Source of the DNA: Brevundimonas sp. AAP58 | GTDB taxonomy: Bacteria > Pseudomonadota > Alphaproteobacteria > Caulobacterales > Caulobacteraceae | Reading direction: 5' to 3' | Length of the DNA stretch: 56,124 bases | Assembly: GCF_001295975.1 (NCBI RefSeq) | Contig: NZ_LJHU01000040.1 | Location: forward strand, 1 to 56,124 | Shown: one piece after another, positions 1 to 8,832 of the stretch | Layout of the letters: every line of letters starts with the position of its first letter | Position numbering within the stretch: the stretch's first letter is position 1 | Notes under the pieces: generated by a model | Told to the model about the DNA's origin: nothing | The model's input: only the letters and a program-made list of their open reading frames with translations | The model's database searches: none | Translations under genes and position numbers: made by a program

Positions 1-255
1 GGCGGGCTCGGCAGCCTGGGCGATACGCCAGACCCGCCGGTCGTCTGTCTTCTCGCTCGTGACGACGTGACCCTTCTTCTTCAGCGCGCCGGCCATGGCC
101 CCGCGGACGGAGTGGGCCTGCCAGCCGGTGGCCTCGATCATCGTCGGCATGTCGGCACCCTCCTCGCGCGCGAGGATCGTGATCAGGCGATCGAGCTTGG
201 AGGAGGTGCGCGGCCGGGGCGCGGCAGGCGCTTCGGTCTTGGATGTGCGGGGCAT
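1..255 (-). CDS. DUF3489 domain protein, 3' end cut by window edge
   Basis: Reading the minus strand from an ATG at 253-255 gives an open frame of 85 codons that leaves the window without a stop. After a basic, proline- and alanine-rich leader comes a winged-helix-like stretch (SKLDRLITILAREEGADMP, then IEATGWQAHSVRGAMAGALK and KKGHVVTSE). The GWQ-HSVRG core is characteristic of the DUF3489 family of small proteins found near phage-derived and integrative elements. Function is unknown; a DNA-binding role is only inferred from the helix-turn-helix look. It is divergent from the methyltransferase gene that follows, with a 325-base gap. The family call is fairly secure, the length is unknown. 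Confidence 0.72.
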   Translation of the reverse strand, partial: MPRTSKTEAPAAPRPRTSSKLDRLITILAREEGADMPTMIEATGWQAHSVRGAMAGALKKKGHVVTSEKTDDRRVWRIAQAAEPA

Positions 256-580
256 GGTGCATATTTCTCGGATCAACGAGCGCGGGGTTGCGCCCTACTG
301 AGCCGAGCCCGGACTGCCGGGCGGGAACGGGATCACTACCGCTTGCTGTGCGGCGCAAGTCCAGTCGGACAAGCGGCCTCTTGCAGATAATTCCAGCGCC
401 GCCCTTGCGGCCTTGTTGTGAAAAATCCACCTCCGCTCGTCGGACTTAATCCGGCGCTGTCGGCAGAACATCGGGCTTCGTCCCACCGGGCATTCGACAG
501 GTTCCCCTCATCAACATCGGCGTCAGCCGCACGCGCTTGCGCGATTGCGATCCTGTGCCTGCCTGTCTGGAGACCTGATC
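256..580. other. Intergenic gap between divergent DUF3489 and methyltransferase genes
   Basis: No convincing coding frame, RNA gene or strong hairpin is visible here. The region must hold the promoters of the two divergent genes, but I could not pick out clear -35/-10 pairs. Short open frames on both strands lack family resemblance and good ribosome binding sites. Confidence 0.4.
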
Positions 581-2017
581 ATGACGATCGACCCTGCCCA
601 AACCATTGCCCGGCAAATTCCTCCATCCGTCACCCTGGCGGTGGAGCTCATTTCCATCGACACCCTCGTGCTCGGCAGCCGACAACTTCGAACCCGCACG
701 AAGAGCATGATCGAAGCGATGGCCGCCTGCATTCTGCAGTTCGGCTTCCTGATCCCGGTCCTGATCGACGCGGACAACCGCATCATCTGCGGCAAGGGTC
801 GGGTGCAGGCGGCCCGCCTCCTCGGCATGACCAAAGTCCCCTGTATTCGCATCACCCATCTGTCAGAGGCCGAGCGACGGGTGTTCGCCATCGCTGAAAA
901 CCAGCTCGGCCAACTCGCCGGCTGGGACAATGAGACCTTGAAGCTAGAACTGCAGGAGCTGTCGGGCATGGACCTGAGCTTCAGCCTGGAGCTGACCGGC
1001 TTCTCCTCGGCCAAGATCGACAGCATCATGTTCGGCGGCGATAGCGGCGACCGCACAGAAAACGCCATCCCTGCTCTGCCTGATCAGATCACCAGCCGGA
1101 TTGGCGACCTCTGGCAGTTGGGCAACGGCCGCCTCCTCTGTGGAGACGCCACCGAGCGTGCCAGCTTCGCCAGGCTGCTCGGCGGTGAGAAGGTCCGGTG
1201 CGTCTTCACGGACGTGCCGTACAATGTCCCGATCGCCGGCCACGTCACGAGCGGCGGCAAGCATGGCGAGTTCGTCATGGCGTCCGGCGAGATGACCGAT
1301 GACGAGTTCACCGGGTTCTCAACCCAGGTCATGGTGAGGGCCCGCGAAAACCTGATCGACGGCGGCCTGCTCTACTGGTGCATTGACCATCGACATATTG
1401 AGCACACGCTCGCCGCAGCATCCGCCGCCGAGCTGGAAAGGCTCAATCTTATTGTCTGGGACAAGAAGGCCGGCGGCATGGGGAGCTTCTACCGCTCCCG
1501 TCACGAGCTGATCTTTCTGTTCAGAAAGCCCGGCGCTTCGCACGTGAACCGGGTGGAACTGGGCAAGCACGGCCGCGACCGATCCAACGTCTGGACCTAT
1601 GAGGGTGTCAACGGGTTCGGAGCCGGCAAGGCCAAGGCGCGGGAAATGCACCCCACCGTCAAGCCGCTCGCGCTCGTGCGCGACGCCATCCTCGACTGCA
1701 CGGCCAAGGGTGACGCGGTCCTCGATCTGTTCAGCGGCAGCGGCACGACCATCATCGCCGCAGAGCAGGTCGGGCGCCGCAGCTTCGCCACCGAGCTCGA
1801 CCCCCGTTACGTCGATGTGGGCGTCACCCGCTGGCAGGAATTCACAGGCCGGGAGGCGCGTTTAGCCGCTACCGGTCAGACGTTCCGGGAGGTCCGCTCT
1901 GAACGCGCCAGTGTCTCAGAGGCCGCGCCAGCGCAGGAGGAGATCGCGTCGCCGCTCGCCGGCATCAACGCCCTCCCCTCCCCGCGTGTCCGGGTCCGCA
2001 CCCGTCTGGCCGCTTGA
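581..2017 (+). CDS. ParB-like nuclease / DNA methyltransferase fusion
   Basis: A 478-residue two-domain protein. The N-terminal third (about residues 20-110) matches the ParB/Spo0J N-terminal nuclease fold, with the RxxDxxN-like core seen as GFLIPVLIDADNRIICGKGR and a later AENQLGQ. The rest is a beta-class N6/N4 DNA methyltransferase: the catalytic motif IV comes first (TDVPYN, near residue 210), then MHPTVKPL, then the SAM-binding motif VLDLFSGSGTT near residue 380. Motif IV normally reads DPPY in these proteins; here it is DVPY, which may alter activity. I start at the ATG at 581 rather than the upstream in-frame ATG at 545 because the extra 12 residues look non-coding. The next gene begins 12 bases after the stop. 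Such fusions usually accompany DUF5681 and terminase genes in phage-like cassettes. Confidence 0.88.
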   Translation: MTIDPAQTIARQIPPSVTLAVELISIDTLVLGSRQLRTRTKSMIEAMAACILQFGFLIPVLIDADNRIICGKGRVQAARLLGMTKVPCIRITHLSEAERRVFAIAENQLGQLAGWDNETLKLELQELSGMDLSFSLELTGFSSAKIDSIMFGGDSGDRTENAIPALPDQITSRIGDLWQLGNGRLLCGDATERASFARLLGGEKVRCVFTDVPYNVPIAGHVTSGGKHGEFVMASGEMTDDEFTGFSTQVMVRARENLIDGGLLYWCIDHRHIEHTLAAASAAELERLNLIVWDKKAGGMGSFYRSRHELIFLFRKPGASHVNRVELGKHGRDRSNVWTYEGVNGFGAGKAKAREMHPTVKPLALVRDAILDCTAKGDAVLDLFSGSGTTIIAAEQVGRRSFATELDPRYVDVGVTRWQEFTGREARLAATGQTFREVRSERASVSEAAPAQEEIASPLAGINALPSPRVRVRTRLAA

Positions 2018-2029
2018 GGGAGATGATCG

Positions 2030-2416
2030 ATGTCTGACGACTACGCCGTCGGCTACGGCCGACCACCCCAGGCCACCCGGTTCAAGGCCGGCCAGTCTGG
2101 CAACCCCAAGGGCCGCCCCAAGGGATCGCACAATCTGTTCACCCTGCTCCACGACGCCATGCAGACCCGCGTCCCCGTGACGATCAATGGACGTCGAGTC
2201 TATCTAACCAAGGCGGAGGTGGCCATTCGCCAGCAGGTCGATAACGCCGCCAAGGGCGACCTGCGGGCGCTCACTTTTCTGGTCAAGGCGATGGCCCAGG
2301 CCGTGCCGCCGCCTACGGGCTCTTCGGCGGACCAGAAGACGGAACTCACCACGGAGCAGTGCAATGCGATCTTCGAGGCGCTTGTCCGGGAACACGCGGC
2401 GGAGGGAGGGCTATGA
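2030..2416 (+). CDS. DUF5681 domain protein (phage-cassette associated)
   Basis: A 128-residue protein with the diagnostic N-terminal DUF5681 stretch: GYGRPPQATRFKAGQSGNPK followed by GRPKGS. The rest is helical and charged. Its function is not established. The family nearly always lies directly before a terminase large subunit gene, and a small-terminase-like or packaging accessory role has been an obvious guess, but this is inference. Its stop overlaps the terminase start by four bases (ATGA), so the two are probably translated together. Confidence 0.85.
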   Translation: MSDDYAVGYGRPPQATRFKAGQSGNPKGRPKGSHNLFTLLHDAMQTRVPVTINGRRVYLTKAEVAIRQQVDNAAKGDLRALTFLVKAMAQAVPPPTGSSADQKTELTTEQCNAIFEALVREHAAEGGL

Positions 2417-3906
2417 AAGCCCTCCCAATCCCCGTCGAAGACCTCCTGTTCGTACGCGCACGCGACGACTTCGGCACCTTTCTCGAACTGACCTTCACAA
2501 CCCTCAACCCCAAGGTCGAGCTGGCCAGGGGCTGGTACCTGTCAGCCATGCTCCAGGCGTTGAACGAGATCGCAGACGGCTCCAACCGTCGTCTGCAGAT
2601 CACCGTGCCGCCCCGTCATCTGAAGTCGATCATGACGACGGTGGCCTTCTCGGCCTGGATGATGGGCCGCGACCCGACCTGTAAGATCATCTGCGCCAGC
2701 TACGGCCAGGAGCTGGCCTCCTCCCTGTCGCGCGACTTCCGCAAGGTGATCACCTCGGACTGGTACAAGAGGGTCTTCCCTGTCACTGCAACCTCCATCG
2801 ACAGGGAAACCGAGAACGAGGTCAGAACCAAACAGGGTGGCTTCCGGTTCGCTACAGCGGTCGGATCGGCGGTCACAGGCTACGGTGCCGATCTGATCAT
2901 CATCGACGACCTCCTGAAGGCCGCCGACGCCTCCTACCCCGAAGCCAGAGCGAGGGCTCAGCGGTTCGTGGACGAATCCCTCTTCACCCGCCTGAACGAC
3001 AAGGCCAGCGGAGCCGTCATCGCCATCCAGCAACGCCTGCATGAAGACGACGTCTCCGCCCACCTGACCGCGAAGGGCGGCTACCGCCATCTGAACCTGC
3101 CGGCCATCGCCGTGCGGGACGAGATCATTCCCCTCACGCGCGGTCGCACACACGTCCGCCGGATCGGCGACGTCTTGAACCCCGACCGCGAGCCGATGTC
3201 GGTTCTGGAGGAGATCCGGGTCGGCCTCGGGTCACGGGCTTTCGAGGCCCAATATCAGCAGAACCCCACACCTGCCGATGGTGACATCCTTCGTTGGGAT
3301 CGCATCCAGTTCCACGACGACGATCCCCTCGACTATCGGACCCGCGATGGCCGACGACTGCTCCACAAGGTGGTCATGAGCTGGGACACGGCCGACACGG
3401 TCTCGCCGTCCGCCGACTATTCGGTCGGGACCGTGTGGGGCCATGACGGCACGGCCTGGAAGCTGCTCGACCTTATACGGGTCCGCCTGGCCTATTCCGA
3501 TCTACTGGCCCGTATACGGGCCGAGCGCCGCAAATGGCTCGCCGATCTCATCATCGTCGAGGAGGCCGGTGTCGGGCGCGCCATCCTCGATAGCCTCGCG
3601 CGGGATTGGAGAGGTCAGAGCGAACCAGAGCACCATGCACCCTACTGCGCCCGTCTGGCCGCGTCGCCCAGGCTGGGCAAGGCGGAGCGGTTCGCCGCCG
3701 CTTCAGACCCCCTCTACTCGGGTAAGGCCCTCCTCCCACGCGACGCGCCTTGGCTTGACGACCTGCGTCGCGAGATGATGGCGTTCCCGAACGGTCGCCA
3801 TGATGACCAGGTCGACAGCGTCAGCCAGTTCCTGGCCTGGACGGTCGGCCGTGGCGGACGGCAGCTGTTAGACCCTCGCAGGGTCGACCGGACCAGAACA
3901 CGATGA
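2413..3906 (+). CDS. Phage terminase large subunit
   Basis: A 497-residue packaging motor protein. The ATPase half shows a Walker A-like loop (PPRHLKS, about residue 72), a Walker B (ADLIIIDDLLKA, about residue 160) and the coupling motif AIQQRLHEDD (about residue 205). The C-terminal half has the RNase H-like nuclease signature: SWDTADT with SADYSVG, then IIVEEAGVG, then GRHDDQVDS near the end. All of these are typical of TerL proteins of transducing elements and tailed phages. The ATG at 2413 overlaps the DUF5681 stop and gives a normal TerL N-terminus; an in-frame ATG at 2359 would add 18 unlikely residues. No portal or head gene follows, so this is an isolated packaging cassette rather than a prophage. 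Confidence 0.9.
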   Translation: MKALPIPVEDLLFVRARDDFGTFLELTFTTLNPKVELARGWYLSAMLQALNEIADGSNRRLQITVPPRHLKSIMTTVAFSAWMMGRDPTCKIICASYGQELASSLSRDFRKVITSDWYKRVFPVTATSIDRETENEVRTKQGGFRFATAVGSAVTGYGADLIIIDDLLKAADASYPEARARAQRFVDESLFTRLNDKASGAVIAIQQRLHEDDVSAHLTAKGGYRHLNLPAIAVRDEIIPLTRGRTHVRRIGDVLNPDREPMSVLEEIRVGLGSRAFEAQYQQNPTPADGDILRWDRIQFHDDDPLDYRTRDGRRLLHKVVMSWDTADTVSPSADYSVGTVWGHDGTAWKLLDLIRVRLAYSDLLARIRAERRKWLADLIIVEEAGVGRAILDSLARDWRGQSEPEHHAPYCARLAASPRLGKAERFAAASDPLYSGKALLPRDAPWLDDLRREMMAFPNGRHDDQVDSVSQFLAWTVGRGGRQLLDPRRVDRTRTR

Positions 3907-3946
3907 CTCCACCTGAATACAGCTCGCGCCATCGCGGTCCCTGGTT

Positions 3947-4657
3947 CTACGTGCAGATCTGGTTCCAGCTTTGGGCAAACTCCTGAGGGGCCATCATCTC
4001 CTCCAGCACCGGCCCGAACGTCTCTCCCGAGGCGATGAACCGCTGATAACCCGTGCGGCCTCCAAACCCATTGGTGGCGTTGATCTCGCCGCACACCATG
4101 GGCGTAGAGCCCTGGAAGATGACGAAGCGATTGTTGCGGAAGCGGACCGCCCTCGGGTCGCGCATCTGGTCGCGGACCGCGATCTCGGTCCGCGCGATCC
4201 AGAGCGCCTGCTGGGTCGGGTCATGAAGCTTCTCGGCCGACGCGACGGTGGCGTCGCCCACGGCGGCGATCTCTCGGTCCCGGGCGCGGGCCAGCCGCTC
4301 GGCCTCTGACGCCTCTTCCTCGGCCAACCGGATCTGCTCGTCGGCCGCAGCCTCGCGCCGCTCTTCCTCAAGCTCAGCACGCGCGGCAAGGACCATGTCG
4401 TCGTTTAGGGGGCAGTCGCGCAACTGAGCAGTCTGACGGCACACCTGGACCCGGTCGGCCCATTCCGCAGCCGCTATGTGCTCGGGACGTCTCACCGGCA
4501 CGCTGTTCAATCCCGTGAATGCCACGAACCCTGCTACCGCGATCGCGCCGCCCTGCCAGCGCTTCTTCATGAACCAGAAGGGCTTCACCACCCCTGCTAG
4601 CCCGAACAGGCTGCCCATGATGGCCAAGCCTGAAACTGCACCCACGACGCCGTCCAT
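3947..4657 (-). CDS. Membrane-anchored coiled-coil protein of unknown function
   Basis: A 236-residue protein. Two hydrophobic segments lie near the N-terminus (about residues 5-27 and 33-53), followed by a Glu/Ala/Arg-rich coiled coil (about 85-130). The C-terminal domain carries the pattern DPRAVRFRNNRFV, then VCGEINATNGFGGRTGYQRF; this 'VCGE-N-GFGG-GF' pattern recurs in many small proteobacterial proteins of unknown function. I chose the ATG at 4657 because it begins right before the first membrane segment and has AAGGAAG upstream; the longer open frame back to 5002 antisense-overlaps the XRE gene. It is convergent with the terminase gene. No function is proposed. Confidence 0.62.
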   Translation of the reverse strand: MDGVVGAVSGLAIMGSLFGLAGVVKPFWFMKKRWQGGAIAVAGFVAFTGLNSVPVRRPEHIAAAEWADRVQVCRQTAQLRDCPLNDDMVLAARAELEEERREAAADEQIRLAEEEASEAERLARARDREIAAVGDATVASAEKLHDPTQQALWIARTEIAVRDQMRDPRAVRFRNNRFVIFQGSTPMVCGEINATNGFGGRTGYQRFIASGETFGPVLEEMMAPQEFAQSWNQICT

Positions 4658-4836
4658 AAGAGTCCCCGCTTCCTTGCCGACCGCACCATGCGTCGGCTGC
4701 CAAGACCCCGGATCACAGCTTCGCATCCTATGAGTCTCGATTGACGTGTGGTCGCTCACACTCGCCCGACCGGTCAACTGAAAATGGGACTCATCGGCTG
4801 TCGCCCGATAGGATGCGCTGCAGCCACCCTGAGCGC

Positions 4837-5049
4837 ATGGATGTGCGCAAGAGACTGGGACTGCGCCTGCAGCGCCTGCGCCAGGAGCGCGGTCTCTCGC
4901 AGGAGGAGTTGGCCGACCGGTCGGGCCTTCATCGGACCTATGTCTCGGGGGTGGAACGTGGGGTCCGTAACCCCACCATCTCGGTGCTCGACAAGCTCGC
5001 AAAGGGTCTAGCAGTGACCCTTCAAGACCTGGTCACTCTCGACGACTGA
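4837..5049 (+). CDS. Small XRE-family transcriptional regulator
   Basis: A 70-residue protein consisting almost only of a lambda-repressor-like helix-turn-helix: LRQERGLSQEELADRSGLHR, then TYVSGVERGVRNPTISVLDKLA. Its size and layout resemble the controller (C) proteins of restriction-modification systems and small prophage repressors. Start choice is uncertain: ATG 4837 gives the usual MDVRKRLG N-terminus, and ATG 4813 would add eight residues. It is divergent from the membrane coiled-coil gene, and the 179-base gap holds a 7-bp inverted pair (ATGAGTC at 4730, GACTCAT at 4788) that could be an operator. No restriction enzyme lies next to it. Confidence 0.82.
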   Translation: MDVRKRLGLRLQRLRQERGLSQEELADRSGLHRTYVSGVERGVRNPTISVLDKLAKGLAVTLQDLVTLDD

Positions 5050-5272
5050 TCGGCTGGCTACGGCGCTCCAGGACCTCCATCGCGGCCGCCAGGGTAGCGA
5101 AGTCTGTAGCCTGTGAGCGGAGGATGCGGCCGCTTACGTCGAAACGGAGGAGTTCTACGTCGGTGCAAAGGACCTGGGCGGAATCCAGCAGGGCTGAGGC
5201 CAGCACGCCGAGGCGGAGCTTCGCCTCCAGGGCGTCTTCGGGGTCAAGCTGGGGCGCGTCGTCGTCGGTCAT
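5033..5272 (-). CDS. Short acidic hypothetical protein
   Basis: A possible 79-residue protein, acidic at the start (MTDDDAPQLDPEDALEAKLR) and otherwise helical. It overlaps the 3' end of the convergent XRE gene by 17 bases. I do not recognise a family. It is listed because the frame is open with plausible alphaproteobacterial composition and nothing else fills this stretch. The ribosome binding site is weak, so it may be spurious. Confidence 0.45.
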   Translation of the reverse strand: MTDDDAPQLDPEDALEAKLRLGVLASALLDSAQVLCTDVELLRFDVSGRILRSQATDFATLAAAMEVLERRSQPISRRE

Positions 5273-5432
5273 GGCCCGACTACCGCTCTGACGAAGGCCT
5301 TAGTCCAGTGGAGATGTCAGAAATGCGCCAGAAGGAGACATTGGAGTCTAGCCCGAAACCGGACTTTCATCCGTGCTGCCCACTTGGTTGGCAACCGACC
5401 CATACCAGCCTGAAGTTCCAACCATGCCCAAG

Positions 5433-6851
5433 TCAGCTGGACGGCGCGATCACCGGGGTTGATGAGCAGATCACAAGGCCCTTCGAGCCACGGGTCATCG
5501 CCACATATAGGTGGGCGGCGTCCATGTCCGACGGGTCAAGGATCACCGCGACTTCCGCCTCCAGCCCCTTTAGCGTGAGCGTGCTGCCGACGCCGCGGCG
5601 CGGCAGGGCGCGGCCGATCTGCCGGTTTTGTTCGCGCGCGCGGACGGCCGCCTCATAGAGAGAGTTCGGATCGGCGGAGTCGGCCTCGTTCATCGCGCGG
5701 ATGCAAGCGTTGAAGACCAAGGGCCGGTGAGCCCTGACGCCACTCTGCTTGTTGAGCTCGACCAGCAGGTTCACGGCGGCCTCGAAGGATCGCTGAGCCT
5801 CGAAATCTAGGCCCGCCTGTTCGGCTTCGGTTGGCGGATTGCGGTTGCGGCCGGCCTTCAAAGTGGCGATCCGAGTCAGGTAGTCATTTGCCCCGATGCC
5901 GGTCAGGACCTCATCGGCGAACCGCACCAGTCGCGCTAGGGCGTCCGCCGCGCCGAGGCGGAACATGAGGGCGAACTCGATGAAGTCGCGCAGGTCGACC
6001 GCTTCTACGGTGGTCGCGCCTGGAGTCTGACTGGCGATCAGCCGCTGGCTTGGCGGGCTCTTGCTGTTGCCGATGATCAGGACACGCCCGTCGTCGGGCG
6101 CCTTCGTACCCGCAGCCCGGATGCGGCGAAGGTGGTCCTCGATCCCATCCAGCTCGATCCACTGTACATGGTGCGGGGCCTTCGACAGGTCGATGTTCTG
6201 GCCGGCTTCTAGGCGTTTGCGGACATCAAGGAGCCAAAGACCGAATAGCTCCGTCCCGGCGTTTTTCCACCGCCAGGGCGTGTCGAGCGCCCCGTGTGAC
6301 GGGAAGTATTTGCAGACGTTCGTCTCCCAGTCCGGCAGCGGGCCGCTGAAGGTGAAGACAGCCTGCATCGGGTCGCCCAACACGCAGGTCGGAAGCGACC
6401 GCGAGCCATAATAGACGATCGCATGCTGGTCCTGGCCGCAGTCCTGATACTCGTCGGCGATCTGGTGCGAGAAGTTCGCGGCCAGCACGTCATCGATGTG
6501 GCCCGCTTTCAGCACTTCGTGTGCGGCGCGCTGGATGGCGACATAGTCCTTGTGCCGGTTGCGGAGCTCCAGGACGGTTGGGTCGATGGCGCTGCGCTCC
6601 GGGAACATGGCGACCAGCTTCATGGCCCAGCCGTCGATGGTGGTTACCCGGTAGGCGCTCGTCGGGACATCCATCTTATCCAGCCTTTGGCGCAGGGCCA
6701 CCACCCCGGCCGTGGTGTGGGTCAGGATCAGCACCGGCTTGGAGCCGGTGTGGCGCTGCAGGCTCGAAGCAATCAGGTGCGTCTTACCGCAGCCGGCGGG
6801 CGCGGTGATGCTGCCGCGTCGGATCCCGAGAAGGTCGATCTCCTCGCTCAC
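5433..6851 (-). CDS. gajB: UvrD-like helicase, GajB component of Gabija-type system
   Basis: A 472-residue superfamily 1A helicase. Walker A is ITAPAGCGKTHLI (about residues 15-27), motif Ia lies in VLILTHTTAGV, motif II is ADEYQD (about 132), motif III is LGDPMQAVF (about 157) and motif VI is VAMTRGSKGL near the C-terminus. Length fits GajB (about 490 residues) and is much shorter than full UvrD. It starts with GTG and overlaps the stop of the upstream OLD-family gene by four bases (GTGA), so the two are translationally coupled. In known Gabija systems GajA is a nucleotide-sensing DNA nickase and GajB senses DNA ends and hydrolyses nucleotides to activate it. That role here is inferred from the pairing. 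Confidence 0.85.
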   Translation of the reverse strand: MSEEIDLLGIRRGSITAPAGCGKTHLIASSLQRHTGSKPVLILTHTTAGVVALRQRLDKMDVPTSAYRVTTIDGWAMKLVAMFPERSAIDPTVLELRNRHKDYVAIQRAAHEVLKAGHIDDVLAANFSHQIADEYQDCGQDQHAIVYYGSRSLPTCVLGDPMQAVFTFSGPLPDWETNVCKYFPSHGALDTPWRWKNAGTELFGLWLLDVRKRLEAGQNIDLSKAPHHVQWIELDGIEDHLRRIRAAGTKAPDDGRVLIIGNSKSPPSQRLIASQTPGATTVEAVDLRDFIEFALMFRLGAADALARLVRFADEVLTGIGANDYLTRIATLKAGRNRNPPTEAEQAGLDFEAQRSFEAAVNLLVELNKQSGVRAHRPLVFNACIRAMNEADSADPNSLYEAAVRAREQNRQIGRALPRRGVGSTLTLKGLEAEVAVILDPSDMDAAHLYVAMTRGSKGLVICSSTPVIAPSS

Positions 6852-8566
6852 ATCACCGCCGAGGCGAAGAGCTTCTCAACGGTCGGGCTCAGTTCGCCGG
6901 TGGCTTTTGCCAGCCCGGGACCAATGGCCCGCACGGTTGCCTCTTCCATCCAAGTGATGGACTTGAACCAGCCCTTCTTTTTGAGGCTGGACGCATTACC
7001 GAGCAGTTCGCGCTGGGGTCCCGTGAGACTGCCGACCAGCATCTCCGCGCGCAGGTCGTTGTAGGTTGCGACGCCGCCGCTCACCGATTTGATATGATCG
7101 TTGAGATGCGAGGCGTCGTGCAATTCCTCGGCGTAGTCCAGCAGCGCGCCGATGGCGTCGTCGTCTAGGCAGATGAAAACCTCCTGCTCCAGCTTCCGGC
7201 CGTTCGACCACATCGTCAGCTCGCCCCCGCCTTCGACGAACGCCTTCTCTTCGGCTGCATCGGGTTGAACATCGTCATCGCGCAGGACCTGGCAGCGATA
7301 GCCGAGCTTCCGAAGCGCGATGGCGCGCTTGTAGATCTTGTCGACGCCTCCTGCGTCCACCAGTGCTACTCCTAGCGCCATCAGCGAGGGCTTGCCCGCA
7401 GCGACCCTGCAGCGATCGAGACCGCGGAGCAGGCCCACCTCGCTGCCACCCTCGCAGACGATAACGGAACGGGCCAGGAAGGCTTCGGGAAACACGCGGA
7501 TGGTGCTCTGGACGTCGTCAGCAACTCCGACGCACTCCATGAGGACGCTGCCGTCATCGTGGCGGACCACCCACAGCTGACTCCCGGAGAGCTCCTGCAG
7601 GGCGACGGGCGAGTGGGTAGTTAGAAACCCTTGGATCGGTTCTCCCGCTTCCTTGCTCCCCATAGAGTGCAGCAGGCGCAGGATCCGGTGAGGCTCAAGC
7701 CCGTGCTCGAGTTCGTCTACCAACAGGACGCTGGCTTCCTTCGCGGCCTTGCGCTGCAAGCCCGCAATCAATAGCCGTGTCGAGCCCACTCCGAGCGCGC
7801 GAAGCGGCACGCCGCCCTCGCTGTGGAGGGAGATCGTACCCCCGCTAAATGAGACCGAGTGGGCATCGAGCATAGCGCGCACGTCACCGCCCACCGGGAT
7901 GCCGAGATCCGCCGCAGCCTCCCTCACCGCCGACAGAGCCGCGATCAGCTCTTTTCCCGCCTTGTCGCCGAACGCTGCGCGCGCCTCCCGGGCCGCCTCG
8001 ACGAAAGCGGCCGAGGCGTCGGCCTTCTCGTCCGACAGCTTGTTTAGGATCGACCCCCGTCTCCAGACGAGATTCTGATCGGCACCAGCCCCGATACGGG
8101 TGGGCGAGATCCGCTGGCGGTCAGCCCAAGAAAGATTGCGGGATTGCCCCTGAGCGGCGGCGCGATCGGACACGAGCGACCACGCTGGTTCCAGATCGCT
8201 GGTGATCGTCAGATTCAAGGTGAGGACCGTTTCGAGCCCCTTGCCCGGCTCCTCCTCGACTTCGCCGGTGGCCGGGTCGAAGCCGCGCAGAAACAGCCCG
8301 TAGGCGTCGATGCTTTTTAGCCGGTCCTCCAGTGCCCCAATAGTGCAGGTGATTGACACTGGACTCTCGACGACGAGCCCGTGGAAGTCGGCGTCGGTGA
8401 ACTGCAAGTTCCGACGGGCTGACATGCATAGGTCGATGGCGTCCAGGATGGTGGTCTTGCAACTGTCCCCAGGCCCAATGAGGCAGTTGATCCCGTTCTT
8501 TGGTCGCCACTTCAGCGTCTTGATTCCGCGGAAGTTCTCGATTTCCACAAGCCGGATGCGCGCCAT
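6848..8566 (-). CDS. gajA: OLD-family ATPase/Toprim nuclease, GajA component of Gabija-type system
   Basis: A 572-residue protein, matching GajA length (about 580). The N-terminal ABC-type ATPase has IENFRGI, a Walker A region at residues 31-38 (GPGDSCKT), a signature-like LRALGVGSTRLLIAGL, and Walker B with LLVDELEHGLEPH. The C-terminal Toprim domain shows VIVCEGGSEVGLLRGL, LVDAGG and the acidic RDDD cluster. The Walker A glycine just before the catalytic lysine is a cysteine (C36), an unusual change. Start: a GTG at 8569 lies directly before the ATG at 8566, with GGGGGGAAA upstream; I take the ATG. The gene forms a two-gene operon with gajB and is preceded by 266 bases without genes, which should hold its promoter. 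Confidence 0.86.
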   Translation of the reverse strand: MARIRLVEIENFRGIKTLKWRPKNGINCLIGPGDSCKTTILDAIDLCMSARRNLQFTDADFHGLVVESPVSITCTIGALEDRLKSIDAYGLFLRGFDPATGEVEEEPGKGLETVLTLNLTITSDLEPAWSLVSDRAAAQGQSRNLSWADRQRISPTRIGAGADQNLVWRRGSILNKLSDEKADASAAFVEAAREARAAFGDKAGKELIAALSAVREAAADLGIPVGGDVRAMLDAHSVSFSGGTISLHSEGGVPLRALGVGSTRLLIAGLQRKAAKEASVLLVDELEHGLEPHRILRLLHSMGSKEAGEPIQGFLTTHSPVALQELSGSQLWVVRHDDGSVLMECVGVADDVQSTIRVFPEAFLARSVIVCEGGSEVGLLRGLDRCRVAAGKPSLMALGVALVDAGGVDKIYKRAIALRKLGYRCQVLRDDDVQPDAAEEKAFVEGGGELTMWSNGRKLEQEVFICLDDDAIGALLDYAEELHDASHLNDHIKSVSGGVATYNDLRAEMLVGSLTGPQRELLGNASSLKKKGWFKSITWMEEATVRAIGPGLAKATGELSPTVEKLFASAVM

Positions 8567-8832
8567 CACATTTCCCCCCGGCCGAGAGTCTATCAGTTCT
8601 CAGCTATCGGTTGCACCGTCCAGTCGGCCGTTGGGATTGTAGTAGACCTTCCCAAGGTCTCTGCTGAGCCAAGAACGGCAGTCCGCCCGAGGGTCTGGGA
8701 AGCGCAAAGTGCGGACATTTGGGCACCAGCAGAACGTTGACTCTCGATCACCAAGCCGCTGAGGTCCACGAACCACGCGCCGTCGTGGCCCAACGGCGCG
8801 GCCCGCTAAGCGGACGCAGTCCCTGCTAGCGC

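Noticed and set aside
1..5300. An active prophage
   Set aside because: Only packaging-type genes are present; no integrase, portal, capsid, tail or lysis gene is visible.
8570..8832. A 66-residue minus-strand frame (8593-8793) between the gajA and YhaN genes
   Set aside because: No recognisable motif, Ser/Arg-rich low-quality composition, and it lies where the gajA promoter must be.
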